The translations under genes were made by a program, and so were the position numbers. From a bacterium (GTDB taxonomy: Bacteria; Bdellovibrionota_C; UBA2361; SZUA-149; JAEUWB01): a stretch of 64,000 nt of DNA. The notes under the pieces are model-generated. The model saw nothing but the letters and a program-made list of their open reading frames with translations, made no database searches and was not told where the DNA came from. Shown here piece by piece: positions 18,806 through 27,713 of this stretch (the stretch's first letter is position 1; every line of letters starts with the position of its first letter). The stretch lies in assembly GCA_016786595.1 (NCBI GenBank), contig JAEUWB010000054.1:41655-105654 (forward strand), written 5' to 3'.

Positions 18806-20404
18806 ATGAGAATTCTTGTCTTTGCTACTGATCTCCTTCCCTTGCCTGGATTACCGACAAGTGGCACAGCCTTAAGAACTTCCGGATTCATTGCGGGTTT
18901 TAAAAATTTAGGTCATGAAGTGCATTGTGCTGTTCCTCGGCAAGCACTGGCACTAGCTCAAGCAAAAGGTGCGCTTAAGAATTTTTCTACTGAAGTAGTC
19001 GCCAATCTCAGCGCACTTGCCTTTGATAGCACTAACCAAGAAGCGCTGGCTGCTCAAGTCGCGCCAGATTTAATTTTCTGTGGACATTGGCCTGCATACA
19101 TTTTTCCAAAAGCTCCGCCAGTTCCAGTGGTAGTTGATCTGGCAGGACCACATCTACTCGAAAGACACTATCAAGGCTCGCCCAACCGCACTGACTCGCT
19201 CTTTGGCAAACTGACTGTGTTTGCCAGTGCAGATTATTTTATTACCTCCGGGCCAAGGCAAAAAGAATATTTTCGATCCTTTTTTGAACGCACAGGGCGG
19301 AGCGATTTCAACCAAGCCTCAACTGAAATCCCCATGCCTTTGAGTGAAAATTCTCCCTGCGCCGAAAACTCGAAGCGCAGTTCAAGAAACTATCCGCATT
19401 TTATCTTTGGAGGAGTATTTTTACCCTGGCAAGATCCCACTCAAGCCTTGACTAATCTCAGCGAATTTCTTGCAGCAAAACAAACAGGGAAATTAACACT
19501 GATTGGTGGAGTGCATCCACACTACCCAGTGCATAGTGGCGTCTATCAAAAATTATTTTCTAAACTCGAACTTAACCCACAGGTTACGCGAAAACCGCTC
19601 ATGCCGTTTGAAGAATTTGCCTCAGAACTTGCAAGCGCAGATGTCGCCCTGGACTTAATGGCTTGGAATTTAGAACGCGAACTTGCGCTTACAATCCGCA
19701 GCACAACTTATCTCTGGGCAGGTCTACCGGTAATTTATAATGACTTTTCGGATCTTTCCGACTTAATCCGGCAGTATGATGCAGGGTGGACGGTAAGCCC
19801 TGCAGACTTGTCGGCACAGCAAAATATTTTTTCTGAAATTTCGGCAAATCCTGAGTCTGTTAAGAAAAAAGCTAAAAACGCGCTGCGCCTTGCCGCTGCG
19901 GAATTTAATGCCAGCAAGAGCGCTCAAAAAGTGCTCGATTTACTCGGGGCACCGCGCACAGCACTGGCCGATATTGTCTACATGGACTGTGAGCAGCGCG
20001 ACACCGCAATTTGGAAGAATAGCGCAGTCTCGACTTTCTTTAGGGCACGGCGCAATTCACTTTCCCGCATCGATTTAAGACTTTCGACTCGATTTAACCC
20101 ACCCGATGCTCCGTTAGAAGTGACTATTTCCAGTGCGAGCGACTTCGAGTCTAGTCAGGCTGATCTTAAATTTCAAACCACGCTCGCTCCCGAAAGCATC
20201 CCTGAGGATGATTGGTACTCAATTCATTTGCCGATGATCCAGACTGATCAATTACTGCGACTTGACTTACGATCGCAAGCCAGCGCACCCGATTGCGCAG
20301 TTTATGTCTGGGGCATGAATCATAGCCCCGACCCGCTGATGGGTAGCATTAAAGATGGTAAATTCACAAAAAATTATGCTGTCTGCATGAGGACGTTCTC
20401 GTGA
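18806..20404 (+). CDS. GT4-like glycosyltransferase with C-terminal beta-sandwich module
   Basis: 532 residues. The N-terminal ~370 form a GT-B glycosyltransferase: start MRILVFATDLLPLPG, glycine-rich SGTALRTSGFIAGFKNLGH, GGVFLPWQDP, LTLIGG, and donor-site region MPFEEFASELASADVALDLM ... IRSTTYLWAGLPVIYND. Residues ~385-500 are a beta-rich module with the pattern SRIDLRLSTRFNPPDAPLEVTI ... IHLPMIQTDQLLRLDLRSQ, a type seen appended to bacterial glycosyltransferases. It probably adds a sugar during surface-polysaccharide synthesis. Divergent from the minus-strand sugar operon; its stop overlaps the next gene by 4 nt (GTGA). Confidence 0.8.
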   Translation: MRILVFATDLLPLPGLPTSGTALRTSGFIAGFKNLGHEVHCAVPRQALALAQAKGALKNFSTEVVANLSALAFDSTNQEALAAQVAPDLIFCGHWPAYIFPKAPPVPVVVDLAGPHLLERHYQGSPNRTDSLFGKLTVFASADYFITSGPRQKEYFRSFFERTGRSDFNQASTEIPMPLSENSPCAENSKRSSRNYPHFIFGGVFLPWQDPTQALTNLSEFLAAKQTGKLTLIGGVHPHYPVHSGVYQKLFSKLELNPQVTRKPLMPFEEFASELASADVALDLMAWNLERELALTIRSTTYLWAGLPVIYNDFSDLSDLIRQYDAGWTVSPADLSAQQNIFSEISANPESVKKKAKNALRLAAAEFNASKSAQKVLDLLGAPRTALADIVYMDCEQRDTAIWKNSAVSTFFRARRNSLSRIDLRLSTRFNPPDAPLEVTISSASDFESSQADLKFQTTLAPESIPEDDWYSIHLPMIQTDQLLRLDLRSQASAPDCAVYVWGMNHSPDPLMGSIKDGKFTKNYAVCMRTFS

Positions 20405-22317
20405 GCTCGCAAGCAAAGTCAAAAAGCGTGCTCGTGCATGTTGTAACCTATAACCATGGGGATGTAATTAATGCCTGCCTCGATGCGCTCGATACGATCA
20501 GCCCAGCAGGCTTAAGTCTCCAAATCGAAGTCACAGACAACTGCTCTAGTGACGACACAGTTTTTCACCTCCAGAAGCGTCAAGCTCGTGAGCATTTCCG
20601 TTTTTTTCTTAATCCAGAAAATACTGGTTTTTCACATGCTCATAACCAAGCAGTTCAACGCGTGATTGAAAATAAGATTGATTACTTACTGGTACTCAAT
20701 CCCGACGTGCGCTTAGAAAGCCCTGCGATCCAGGAGTTAGTGTCAGCCCTTGAGTTTGATCTGCAGGCTGGCACGGCAACGCCGAAACTGTTTCGCTCGA
20801 ATCATAATCTTGACCCTGTGCAACCGCGCTGTTTTGATGCCTGCGGAATGTTTATCACGCCTAGCCTGCGGCACTTTGACCGTGGCTCAAATCAACTCGA
20901 CCGCGGACAGTATGACGAGCCTGCATATGTTTTTGGCGGAACTGGAGCTTGCTTATTAATCAAACGCGAGTTTCTAGTTGATGTCTGCTTCGACACTCAC
21001 GAGCTTTTTGACAATTCATTTTTTGCTTATCGCGAAGATGCAGATCTTGCTTGGCGCGCTCTGCTTTATGGCTGGAAATGTCGCTATGTGCCAAAGGCAA
21101 TTGGCTACCATCGACGGGTTGTTTTACCCGAAAGACGAAAATCACTTCCACCAGCATTAAATCATGCTTCAGTTCGCAATCGCTTCTTAATGCAAATTAA
21201 TCAATTTCACCCCTTAGACACTCCTCAAGCACTGCTACCTGGACTACTACGCAACCTCCTTGTTGTTCTCGGCAGCATTGTCTTTGAACGTAGTTCATTA
21301 TCAGCATTCAAAGAATTAATGTCCCTCTGGAGCACACAGCTCAAGCGGCGGGCACTGATTCAAGCGCACCGCAAAATTGGACCAGGAGAAGTGCTCCCTT
21401 GGTTTGCCTCGAAGGAATACAGTCAGAAGGCATTAGCTCAAAGTCAAGCGCCTGAAAAAATTCGCACGATACATGCGGTGATCATTGATTATAAATCACC
21501 AGACCGAGTGGAGCGGCTGCTGCAAAGCTTGAAGGCTACGACACTTCCAGCAGATTTGAGCTTTTCCTACACAGTAGTTGATAATTCGACGGATAATCGT
21601 GGTTTTGCTGGTGGAATTAACTCCTGCCTCAAGGGCCGGCACGATGATGCCTTTTTAATTTTAAACCCCGACCTCACACTTGAGCCCGCTTCCCTACAAT
21701 GCTTAGTCAACGATCTAAACCAATACGAGAACCTCGCGGTCGTTGCGCCAGTATTGCATAATCAAGATTACAGTTTACAATTAGGCTTCACTGCGCGTCG
21801 TCTGCCGACGCTGGGGTCAACTCTCTCTGAGCTTCTCGGGCTTAAGCGACTCTGGCCTAAAAATCCTTGGACTAGCTCATACCACTTAAGCGACATACCA
21901 AAGAACTCAGCTCGAGCGCTACAACATGACTTACCTCAGGTAGTTGAACAACCTGCTGGAGCCTGTCTATTAATCAGACGTAAAGCTTATGAAATTTTGG
22001 ACGGTTTCGATCAAAGCTTTTACCCTGCATGGTACGAGGATGTAGATTTTCTCAAGCGCTTGAGTTGCACACGTTTCGTAGCTGCACTTTCTACCAAGAC
22101 CACGACAGCAGGCAGCCGCGTGATCCATGAGGGTGGGCATTCGCTCACGGCTCTTAAGCGCAGTGATTTTTATAAAATTTGGTTTAAGAACATGGCCCGT
22201 TACTGGTGGAAGCATGGAAATTTCTTTGAAATCGCCTTGCTTATGCCGACGATCCTCCTGGCCTGGTTACTGCGAACAGTATTCGTTAATATGCGCACGA
22301 TTCTATCTAGCAAATAG
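20401..22317 (+). CDS. Double-domain family 2 glycosyltransferase (rhamnosyltransferase-like)
   Basis: 638 residues carrying two GT2 domains in tandem. Domain 1 (about 8-260): VVTYNHGDVINACLDAL, LNPENTGFSHAHNQAV, LNPDVRLE and YREDADLAWRALLYGW. Domain 2 (about 360-600): VIIDYKSPDRVERLLQSL, NRGFAGGINSCL, LNPDLTLEP and WYEDVDFLKRL. Both keep the metal-site NPD and the ED(A/V)D acceptor motif, so both may be active and add two sugars in a row. A C-terminal hydrophobic helix (LLMPTILLAWLLRTVF) may anchor it to the membrane. GTG start, coupled to the preceding GT4 gene. Confidence 0.85.
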   Translation: MSSQAKSKSVLVHVVTYNHGDVINACLDALDTISPAGLSLQIEVTDNCSSDDTVFHLQKRQAREHFRFFLNPENTGFSHAHNQAVQRVIENKIDYLLVLNPDVRLESPAIQELVSALEFDLQAGTATPKLFRSNHNLDPVQPRCFDACGMFITPSLRHFDRGSNQLDRGQYDEPAYVFGGTGACLLIKREFLVDVCFDTHELFDNSFFAYREDADLAWRALLYGWKCRYVPKAIGYHRRVVLPERRKSLPPALNHASVRNRFLMQINQFHPLDTPQALLPGLLRNLLVVLGSIVFERSSLSAFKELMSLWSTQLKRRALIQAHRKIGPGEVLPWFASKEYSQKALAQSQAPEKIRTIHAVIIDYKSPDRVERLLQSLKATTLPADLSFSYTVVDNSTDNRGFAGGINSCLKGRHDDAFLILNPDLTLEPASLQCLVNDLNQYENLAVVAPVLHNQDYSLQLGFTARRLPTLGSTLSELLGLKRLWPKNPWTSSYHLSDIPKNSARALQHDLPQVVEQPAGACLLIRRKAYEILDGFDQSFYPAWYEDVDFLKRLSCTRFVAALSTKTTTAGSRVIHEGGHSLTALKRSDFYKIWFKNMARYWWKHGNFFEIALLMPTILLAWLLRTVFVNMRTILSSK

Positions 22318-22322
22318 TGAAA
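22297..22322. repeat. Short dispersed repeat at the GT2/anti-sigma convergent junction
   Basis: CACGATTCTATCTAGCAAATAGTGAA-type sequence, encoding the last residues of the double GT2 protein and ending 5 nt before the anti-sigma stop. It matches 36284-36309 at 24 of 26 positions, and its next bases GTGAAACGCTTTAGGG match 37580-37595. Confidence 0.5.
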
Positions 22323-22326
22323 CGCT

Positions 22327-23652
22327 TTAGGGGCGCGTTGATTGGCTAATCTTTATAACTTCAATCTGCCGATACTCGCGCAGTTGAGCAAATTCCTCAG
22401 GGCTAATTAAAAAAGTAATATTCTCAACTGTAGCATTTGCTGACACCGCCCGCGCCGATCTAGCTACAGAAATCAAGGCAAAGACCAACAAATTACGCTC
22501 AGACCCTTGAGTTCTATTGTCAGTCACGCGAAGTAGTAAATCAACTTTTAGATTATCCAACTTCGACTCGTCAGCAACAAGGCCATGCATTAAATTTCGC
22601 TTCACTGGAATCGTCAGTGCTCTTAGCTGACGCCTTTCGGGCTGGATACCTGCATTGGATGATTGCAATCGATCGCTTCGATTTTCCATCAGGGCTTGTT
22701 GGTCAAGCTTAGCACTTAAGTTTTCTGCTGCAGGTTCCTCCATTGCACTTTGATCTTTTGCTCGCTTTTTTAGACCTTGGGCAGCTACTTGATTGCCAGC
22801 TTGCTCGACAGCTGCTGCAAAACCAGGCTCGATATTCTTACTATCAGCAAGTGGCGCCACAGTGCCCTGAAGAGTCGGTAGCTCCGAGCTAGCCTTAGCT
22901 TGCGCAGCGCCAATTTGATTTTCTTTTTGCTCGGTATCAGCTTGCGCGAGTTCTGCAGTTTCTACCTGCGCTAGCACACTAGACGGAGTAGCTGGCACTG
23001 CCCTGCTTCCCGTCTCAGCCTTAAACGCTTGAGGTGCTTGACTTAGGTCGTTTTCAAGCGGTGCCGATTGGACAGAGATTTCGTCACGCGATGACTGATC
23101 TTGCAGTGACCCTTCTTGCCGCTGATCTTGCAGCGCCTGATTTTGTAGTGGCTGATTTATTGCCTGGCGTTCTAGCTCTTTGCCGCCGGTCGCCATTTGC
23201 CCAGCGCTCGAGGACACTTGCTTACTAGAAGTTAGACTCGTCCCGGATTTATCGGCCAGAGCTTTTTCCTTCATTTCACTAGCGCTCTTTGCTTTGCTGT
23301 TTAAGACTTGATCGGGTTCATAATTTTTCGGCGCAACCAGCAGTGCAATCGTTGCCACTACAAGCGTTGAAGTTGCAAGGCTCAAGGTCTTCCAATTTAA
23401 GAATTTAGGAAAAATTGACCCGACCTCAAGTTTTTGAACTTGATCCATCGTCTTGACTGAGAAGGCAGGATGAACAGTACTGACCTCAGCACCAAGCTGA
23501 GCTTCAAGTCCAATCAGTCTTTGGTAATTTGTAAATTTCCGAGCACAAGTTGGGCAGGCCTGTAGATGTGCTTCGAAAAGTGTGCGTCTGTCTTCAACCA
23601 GCACACCCTCCAGTGCATCCAAAATCATTGCTTCAAACTCTTCGTGCTTCAT
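22327..23652 (-). CDS. Membrane anti-sigma factor with zinc-finger N-terminus
   Basis: 441 residues. The first ~45 residues contain a zf-HC2-type anti-sigma motif (HLQACPTCARKF, His-x3-Cys-x2-Cys), which binds and holds the ECF sigma factor encoded just upstream. One transmembrane helix (about 90-110, SLATSTLVVATIALLVA) follows, then a long Gln/Ala/Ser-rich low-complexity periplasmic linker (about 115-330) and a structured C-terminal sensor-like region (VKRNLMHGLV ... LLLRVTDNRTQGSERNLLVFALI). ATG at 23652 preferred over TTG at 23661. It is 22 nt downstream of the sigma gene. The sensed signal is unknown; activation probably needs proteolysis. Confidence 0.8.
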   Translation of the reverse strand: MKHEEFEAMILDALEGVLVEDRRTLFEAHLQACPTCARKFTNYQRLIGLEAQLGAEVSTVHPAFSVKTMDQVQKLEVGSIFPKFLNWKTLSLATSTLVVATIALLVAPKNYEPDQVLNSKAKSASEMKEKALADKSGTSLTSSKQVSSSAGQMATGGKELERQAINQPLQNQALQDQRQEGSLQDQSSRDEISVQSAPLENDLSQAPQAFKAETGSRAVPATPSSVLAQVETAELAQADTEQKENQIGAAQAKASSELPTLQGTVAPLADSKNIEPGFAAAVEQAGNQVAAQGLKKRAKDQSAMEEPAAENLSAKLDQQALMENRSDRLQSSNAGIQPERRQLRALTIPVKRNLMHGLVADESKLDNLKVDLLLRVTDNRTQGSERNLLVFALISVARSARAVSANATVENITFLISPEEFAQLREYRQIEVIKISQSTRP

Positions 23653-23674
23653 TAGTTTCAATTCACCTGTTCAG

Positions 23675-24229
23675 CTAATTTCCCTCAAACATTATCGCGC
23701 TTAATAATAGCCGTGCACGGTTAAGCCGTGAACGGACTGTGCCCACCGGGATATTTAAGATTTTTGAGACTTCCTCATAACTACGTTGTTCAATTCCGCA
23801 AAGCACTAAAACTTCGCGAAAAATTGGATTTAAAGTGGCGATTGCATGCTGTAACTGGCTTAACTCCAGGTCCTGAGCAGGATTTGAAGTGCTACGTGCC
23901 GTAGCTTCAATTGCCGCTAGATTAGCAGTTCTTAAGCGACTCTCGCGATAAGCGCGTGATCTAAAATAAGTATTACAGGTATTAATTGCAATCCTGGTGA
24001 TCCAGGTTTTAAGTGCCGCTTCGCCGCGAAACCGACTCAGGCCTTTAAAAACTTTTATAAAGGTTTCTTGGGCTAAATCATTAGCTACGTCGCGGTCTCC
24101 AGTTTGTCTAAAAATTAGATTCACAATCAGCTCTTGATATTTAAGGACAATCAGGCGAAATTCGTCCGTGGCACCTGCAAGAATGCGCTGAATAAGTTCT
24201 CTTTCTTCCTGAGGCGTTAGATCCTGCAC
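23675..24229 (-). CDS. ECF (extracytoplasmic function) sigma-70 factor, RpoE-like
   Basis: 184-residue group IV sigma factor. Region 2: FRLIVLKYQELIVNLIFRQTGDRDVANDLAQETFIKVFKGL, with the melting/-10-binding segment FRGEAALKTWITRIAINTCNTYFR. Region 4: LNPIFREVLVLCGIEQRSYEEVSKILNIPVGTVRSRLNRAR, the -35-binding helix-turn-helix. No region 1.1 or 3, as usual for this class. GTG start with GAGGG upstream. Co-transcribed with the membrane anti-sigma factor, so this is a transmembrane stress-response switch; its regulon is not visible in the window. Confidence 0.92.
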   Translation of the reverse strand: MQDLTPQEERELIQRILAGATDEFRLIVLKYQELIVNLIFRQTGDRDVANDLAQETFIKVFKGLSRFRGEAALKTWITRIAINTCNTYFRSRAYRESRLRTANLAAIEATARSTSNPAQDLELSQLQHAIATLNPIFREVLVLCGIEQRSYEEVSKILNIPVGTVRSRLNRARLLLSAIMFEGN

Positions 24230-24515
24230 CTAACCCTCTTAGCCTTGCTTAATTAGTTAGACCAGAGGGATTTAAAAGAGTTCGCATTTGCGATAATCTT
24301 TAGGAAGTTCAACCGCTTATGCTATAAATTAAGAAGTAAAGGCACAGCTTAGAGTAGATCGACCATAACAAATACTGAATTTTTGTTCTTTCTCAGATTT
24401 AAATTAAATATCGAGTATAGCTTTCCTCAATGCAGATTGTCTTTGCCTTGAGGGAAGTCAGCGTGGATTAAGGTTTTTAAGTTATTACTTTATAATACAC
24501 TTACTCCAACTCTCA
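24230..24515. promoter_or_regulatory. Upstream region of the orphan gene at 24574, with -10 TATAAT
   Basis: Gap between the divergent sigma-factor gene and the orphan gene. A perfect -10 hexamer TATAAT lies at 24491-24496 on the plus strand, without a good -35 at 17 bp. A start of transcription near 24503 would give a leader of about 70 nt holding the hairpin at 24516-24565. Nothing else was recognised here. Confidence 0.45.
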
Positions 24516-24565
24516 CTTGTGAGGACTAATGCTATTTCTTCTCGAAGTGTTTTAGTCCTGACAAG
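24516..24565 (+). promoter_or_regulatory. Leader hairpin overlapping a Shine-Dalgarno
   Basis: CTTGTGAGGACTAA (24516-24529) can pair with TTAGTCCTGACAAG (24552-24565), 14 bp with one mismatch and a 22-nt loop. The 3' arm takes in the first bases of the AAGGAG ribosome-binding site (24563-24568) of the gene at 24574, so folding could limit translation. Confidence 0.5.
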
Positions 24566-24573
24566 GAGTAACG

Positions 24574-24978
24574 ATGATAATCACAAGAACATTCGGATCA
24601 ATCGCGGCATTACTTGACGCGATCGTGCATACAGCAACATACGACTTGCTAAATACATGCGCACGTGAAAACAAATCCAGCAACGGACCTAGCGCCCTAA
24701 GCACAAACGACAATTATACCGCGTGGTGTGACTGGGTGAGTTCACTCACCTCGTCCATCGGATTGTCAACTCGTGGATGGACCAACGGAGAAAAAGCACT
24801 CGCTCTTTGTGTCTATCACTTTGCTTTCAAGCTAATCGAGGTAGACTCGACCAGTGCCGAAAGCACTTTGTGTCACATCAGCTACGATTACCTAAGGAAA
24901 AGCTTCACCATGTTCATAACAGGAGAATGGGAGTGTTGTCCTCAGGATTGGGAAGAGGTGGAAGAAGCAGTTAAGTAG
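24574..24978 (+). CDS. Hypothetical 134-residue Cys-containing protein
   Basis: Unrecognised small acidic protein. It starts with an ATG placed 5 nt after AAGGAG, has no signal peptide, and carries several Cys residues (CAREN, WCDWV, ALCVYHF, TLCHISY, ECCPQDW) plus a Trp-rich middle and a Glu-rich end. The isolated position, own promoter-like -10 and hairpin leader suggest a separately regulated gene. No homologue can be named by eye. It could be a lineage-specific or mobile-element gene; its codon use contains more CGN/ACA than its neighbours. Confidence 0.55.
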   Translation: MIITRTFGSIAALLDAIVHTATYDLLNTCARENKSSNGPSALSTNDNYTAWCDWVSSLTSSIGLSTRGWTNGEKALALCVYHFAFKLIEVDSTSAESTLCHISYDYLRKSFTMFITGEWECCPQDWEEVEEAVK

Positions 24979-24999
24979 ACCGCTCCAATTTTCACTTTA

Positions 25000-25021
25000 G
25001 GGAGATCCATGCTGAACTCCC
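25000..25021 (+). terminator. Weak terminator-like hairpin
   Basis: GGGAG / CTCCC with a 12-nt loop, followed by a pyrimidine-rich stretch and TTTTT at 25036. It lies 22 nt after the orphan gene's stop. Confidence 0.35.
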
Positions 25022-25061
25022 CTCTTCTTATTCGATTTTTATTCGACCAAAACCAGCAAGT

Positions 25062-26231
25062 TTAGCACGAGGCAAATGCCGCTTCATTCCAAACCTGCCC
25101 GGCCCGAATTACCTCTTCCTCGGTAATATACATTTGAGGCGCAAAGCGTAGATATCCACCACGAGAAGAAACAAACACACCGCGCTTAATAATTTCCTTC
25201 ATCAACTCCACCGGGTCCGTTTTAGTTACAAATGAAAGAATTCCGGAGCGATTAATTTTGTCGGGGAATAAAACTGGTTGATAAAATTTACGGTCAACAA
25301 CAGTTAAAAATTTGTCTTGTAGACTAAAAATCCTATCGCGAATTGCCTCCATTTTCTGGCCTGAAAAAATCTGCTTGAGCGTAACCTCAAATCCATGCAA
25401 CTCAGCTGGCGCAATCGTGCTATATTCAAACATTCTACCGTCGGGATGTGGGTCAAGTGTCAGATTTAAATAATCCACTCCCTGTTTCATCATATCTTGC
25501 CCAGTTAAAACTGGCGCAAGTTTTTGGCGAAATTTTGGACTAGTATAAAGTAGCGCTAGCGAGCTCGGCCCAATAAGCCACTTCGACGAAGGTGCGGCTA
25601 TCGCTGAGATTTTCAGCGCTTCAGGGTAAATCGGCAAGGCCCCTAGGCTTTGTGCCGCATCAACTACAAAATCAATTCCGCGCTCCGCACAAAGCTCTGC
25701 AATACGCGCAATGTCGCAAGCAAAGCCACTAGTAAATTGCACATGACTGAGTGCCAGTAATTTTGTTTTAGCTGTGAGTGCCTGAACTACCGACTGATAA
25801 CTAAACGAATGTGGGCGTTGTGGGTCAATCCGCAGGTCCGGAATAATTTTCAAGACAATGCCATTCCGTTCCAAATATTTCCAAGGATAAAAATTAGATG
25901 GGTACTCATGCTCGTAAGTCACAACTTCATCACCTGCGACAAGGGCCTGCGCCGCAACTAATCCTTGCGCAACTACACTCAAACACTCTGCGGTATTACG
26001 TAGGATTGAAATGTCGCTTGGATTTGCTTGTAAAATTTTTCCAAGCTCAGTGTGAATTGAGCGCAGTAGTTCATGATAGCCCTCAAACGCCTTAATTCCG
26101 TGCAATGCTTGGCGCTGCACGGACTCAATTAACGCTTCGAGAGCAGCTTGATGCAGCGGCGAAACCCCGCAGCTATTTAAAAAGATGTAATAATCTTTTA
26201 CTGGAAACGCTTTACTTGAAGTCTCAAACAT
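25062..26231 (-). CDS. Class V aminotransferase-fold PLP enzyme
   Basis: 389-residue fold-type I PLP enzyme. It has FLNSCGVSPLH near the N-terminus, RNTAECLSVVAQGL (phosphate-binding segment), DAAQSLGALPI with the cofactor-binding Asp, and the PLP lysine in SSKWLIGP. It resembles the cysteine desulfurase / isopenicillin-N epimerase / kynureninase-like group. The catalytic Cys loop of true cysteine desulfurases is not seen: the corresponding C-terminal stretch reads VSSRGGYLRFAPQMY. It is therefore probably an epimerase- or lyase-like enzyme rather than IscS/SufS. Substrate unknown. No operon partner apart from the lipoprotein gene 17 nt upstream in the same direction. Confidence 0.8.
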   Translation of the reverse strand: MFETSSKAFPVKDYYIFLNSCGVSPLHQAALEALIESVQRQALHGIKAFEGYHELLRSIHTELGKILQANPSDISILRNTAECLSVVAQGLVAAQALVAGDEVVTYEHEYPSNFYPWKYLERNGIVLKIIPDLRIDPQRPHSFSYQSVVQALTAKTKLLALSHVQFTSGFACDIARIAELCAERGIDFVVDAAQSLGALPIYPEALKISAIAAPSSKWLIGPSSLALLYTSPKFRQKLAPVLTGQDMMKQGVDYLNLTLDPHPDGRMFEYSTIAPAELHGFEVTLKQIFSGQKMEAIRDRIFSLQDKFLTVVDRKFYQPVLFPDKINRSGILSFVTKTDPVELMKEIIKRGVFVSSRGGYLRFAPQMYITEEEVIRAGQVWNEAAFASC

Positions 26232-26248
26232 GAGTTTGCTTTATTAAA

Positions 26249-26920
26249 TTAGTCGCAACTATAAACACCATTAGAGTATGCAGTCGATCGACCCGTTCCC
26301 TGATAGTCTTCTCGGCTTTCCGTGCGACCTGCCCCAACATTGCAATCACCATCTCCGGCGGGTTCATAGTTACCGACTTCTTTGACCATCACATTTGCTG
26401 TGTCGGCTACACCGTTGACAATGATTTCATATTTTTGCCCTGCTCGAGTATGAAAAGTGCCCTGACAACTCCCCCCGTGGGCTCGATACCAACATTTTTT
26501 ATAAATTGATAAATAATCGTAACAATCACAGGGCGGACCTTTGTCTTGATAATATTTTTGTTGACATGACTGGTAGCTGTAATAGTCTAATTTACCGTAA
26601 CCCTCACAATCGTAGGGCTCTTCATTCACATCAATCGAAAGCTTAAAGCTATGCTTACCGGGCAGCACTTGGATGCCAGAATTTTTAAAGGCGATACCGT
26701 CTACTGCGCGCTGATAAAAATCAACCGCATCGCCACCTTCGTATTTTGTCTTAACTAGCGCGATTTGTTCTTCGGGTAACTCCGGACCCTCATAGCCCTT
26801 TACTGGCGTACAGGCTGAGATACTGAGTAGCGTCCCAGCTAAAACAATTAAGCGAAAAACTGTAATAAAATCAGATATTTTCATAGTTAGACCCAGAAAA
26901 ATACTTTTGCTACGCAACAA
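26249..26920 (-). CDS. Hypothetical Cys-rich lipoprotein
   Basis: About 211-223 residues. From ATG 26884 the signal peptide runs to lipobox LSISAC; a TTG at 26920 has a better Shine-Dalgarno (AGGAG) and would lengthen the n-region by 12 residues, so the start is unresolved. The mature chain has a beta-rich N-terminal part containing VLPGKHSFKLSIDV, as in PEGA/DUF domains that describe peptidoglycan- or membrane-facing sandwiches. A Cys/Tyr-rich centre (YSYQSCQQKYY, CDCYDYLSIYKKCWY) and a Gly/Ser tail ending in Cys follow. Function unknown. It is divergent from the hypothetical at 26952. Confidence 0.65.
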   Translation of the reverse strand: MLRSKSIFLGLTMKISDFITVFRLIVLAGTLLSISACTPVKGYEGPELPEEQIALVKTKYEGGDAVDFYQRAVDGIAFKNSGIQVLPGKHSFKLSIDVNEEPYDCEGYGKLDYYSYQSCQQKYYQDKGPPCDCYDYLSIYKKCWYRAHGGSCQGTFHTRAGQKYEIIVNGVADTANVMVKEVGNYEPAGDGDCNVGAGRTESREDYQGTGRSTAYSNGVYSCD

Positions 26921-26951
26921 ACTCCTGAAAACGGCCGAATTATAGATCAGA

Positions 26952-27713
26952 ATGATAGATCAAACAGTAAATAAAATTTCGACCCAGGTTTTGCCTTCAA
27001 CTACGGCATCTGGTCTCCAACCATCACTAATTATGGGGGCAAAACCTGTGTCTTTTAACAATTTTGGGCAGCTTTTTATGCCTACGGCGGGGGTGCGTAC
27101 TGATTTCGGACTTGCCCAACTGCGCAGCCTTAATCAATTGGGCTTTGGCGTAAGCTCTCAGCTAACAGAAAACTCCCGCTTGGCAATCTTGCCAAATCTG
27201 TTTCACAAACTTGATGGAACACTCACTTCTAACCTCGCTAAGCTTGCGCTGAATATCTTGGGAATTGATGCTGAGCAACAGAAAATCGCGCCTTTCTCTA
27301 AGAAACTTTGGAATGAACATGTCGGCACACAGCCGCTGCAAGCCAAAGACACGCTCGTGGAAAATATCAAAGCTTTTGGTTTCCAGATTGATGACATTGC
27401 ACAAAAGTTTTTGGGCAGTGCAAAAACCGACCAAAGCAATTTGCAATTACAGACATTAACCGATGTTAGCATTCCGCTTAATCCAAGAACACTTGAACTT
27501 GGCGGCACGCGTGCGGATCAGCTATTACTCAAAGAACACATTCGCCGTGGGTTATTACAGCATGCACGTCCTGTGCCTTATGAAAAAAACAAAAATGACC
27601 AAAAGAAACAATCAGCCCTAGCAGAATATTTAAAGCGTCAGGCCAACAAGCAGAGTACGAAATTTTCTACGCTTTTAAGCAAGCTCTTTCAGGCTTCAAG
27701 GCTAGCTAATTAA
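26952..27713 (+). CDS. Hypothetical protein
   Basis: 253 residues without signal peptide or membrane helix. The middle is Leu-rich and helical (SRLAILPNLFHKLDGTLTSNLAKLALNILGI), and the C-terminus is basic (EKNKNDQKKQSALAEYLKRQANKQ). I do not recognise a domain. No good Shine-Dalgarno precedes the ATG. Its end overlaps the convergent rimO gene by 12 nt. Codon periodicity is good over the full length, which favours a real gene. Confidence 0.55.
   Translation: MIDQTVNKISTQVLPSTTASGLQPSLIMGAKPVSFNNFGQLFMPTAGVRTDFGLAQLRSLNQLGFGVSSQLTENSRLAILPNLFHKLDGTLTSNLAKLALNILGIDAEQQKIAPFSKKLWNEHVGTQPLQAKDTLVENIKAFGFQIDDIAQKFLGSAKTDQSNLQLQTLTDVSIPLNPRTLELGGTRADQLLLKEHIRRGLLQHARPVPYEKNKNDQKKQSALAEYLKRQANKQSTKFSTLLSKLFQASRLAN

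Noticed and set aside
25062..26231. Cysteine desulfurase (IscS/SufS)
   Set aside because: The PLP fold fits, but no catalytic Cys loop is seen near the C-terminus and no isc/suf genes are nearby.
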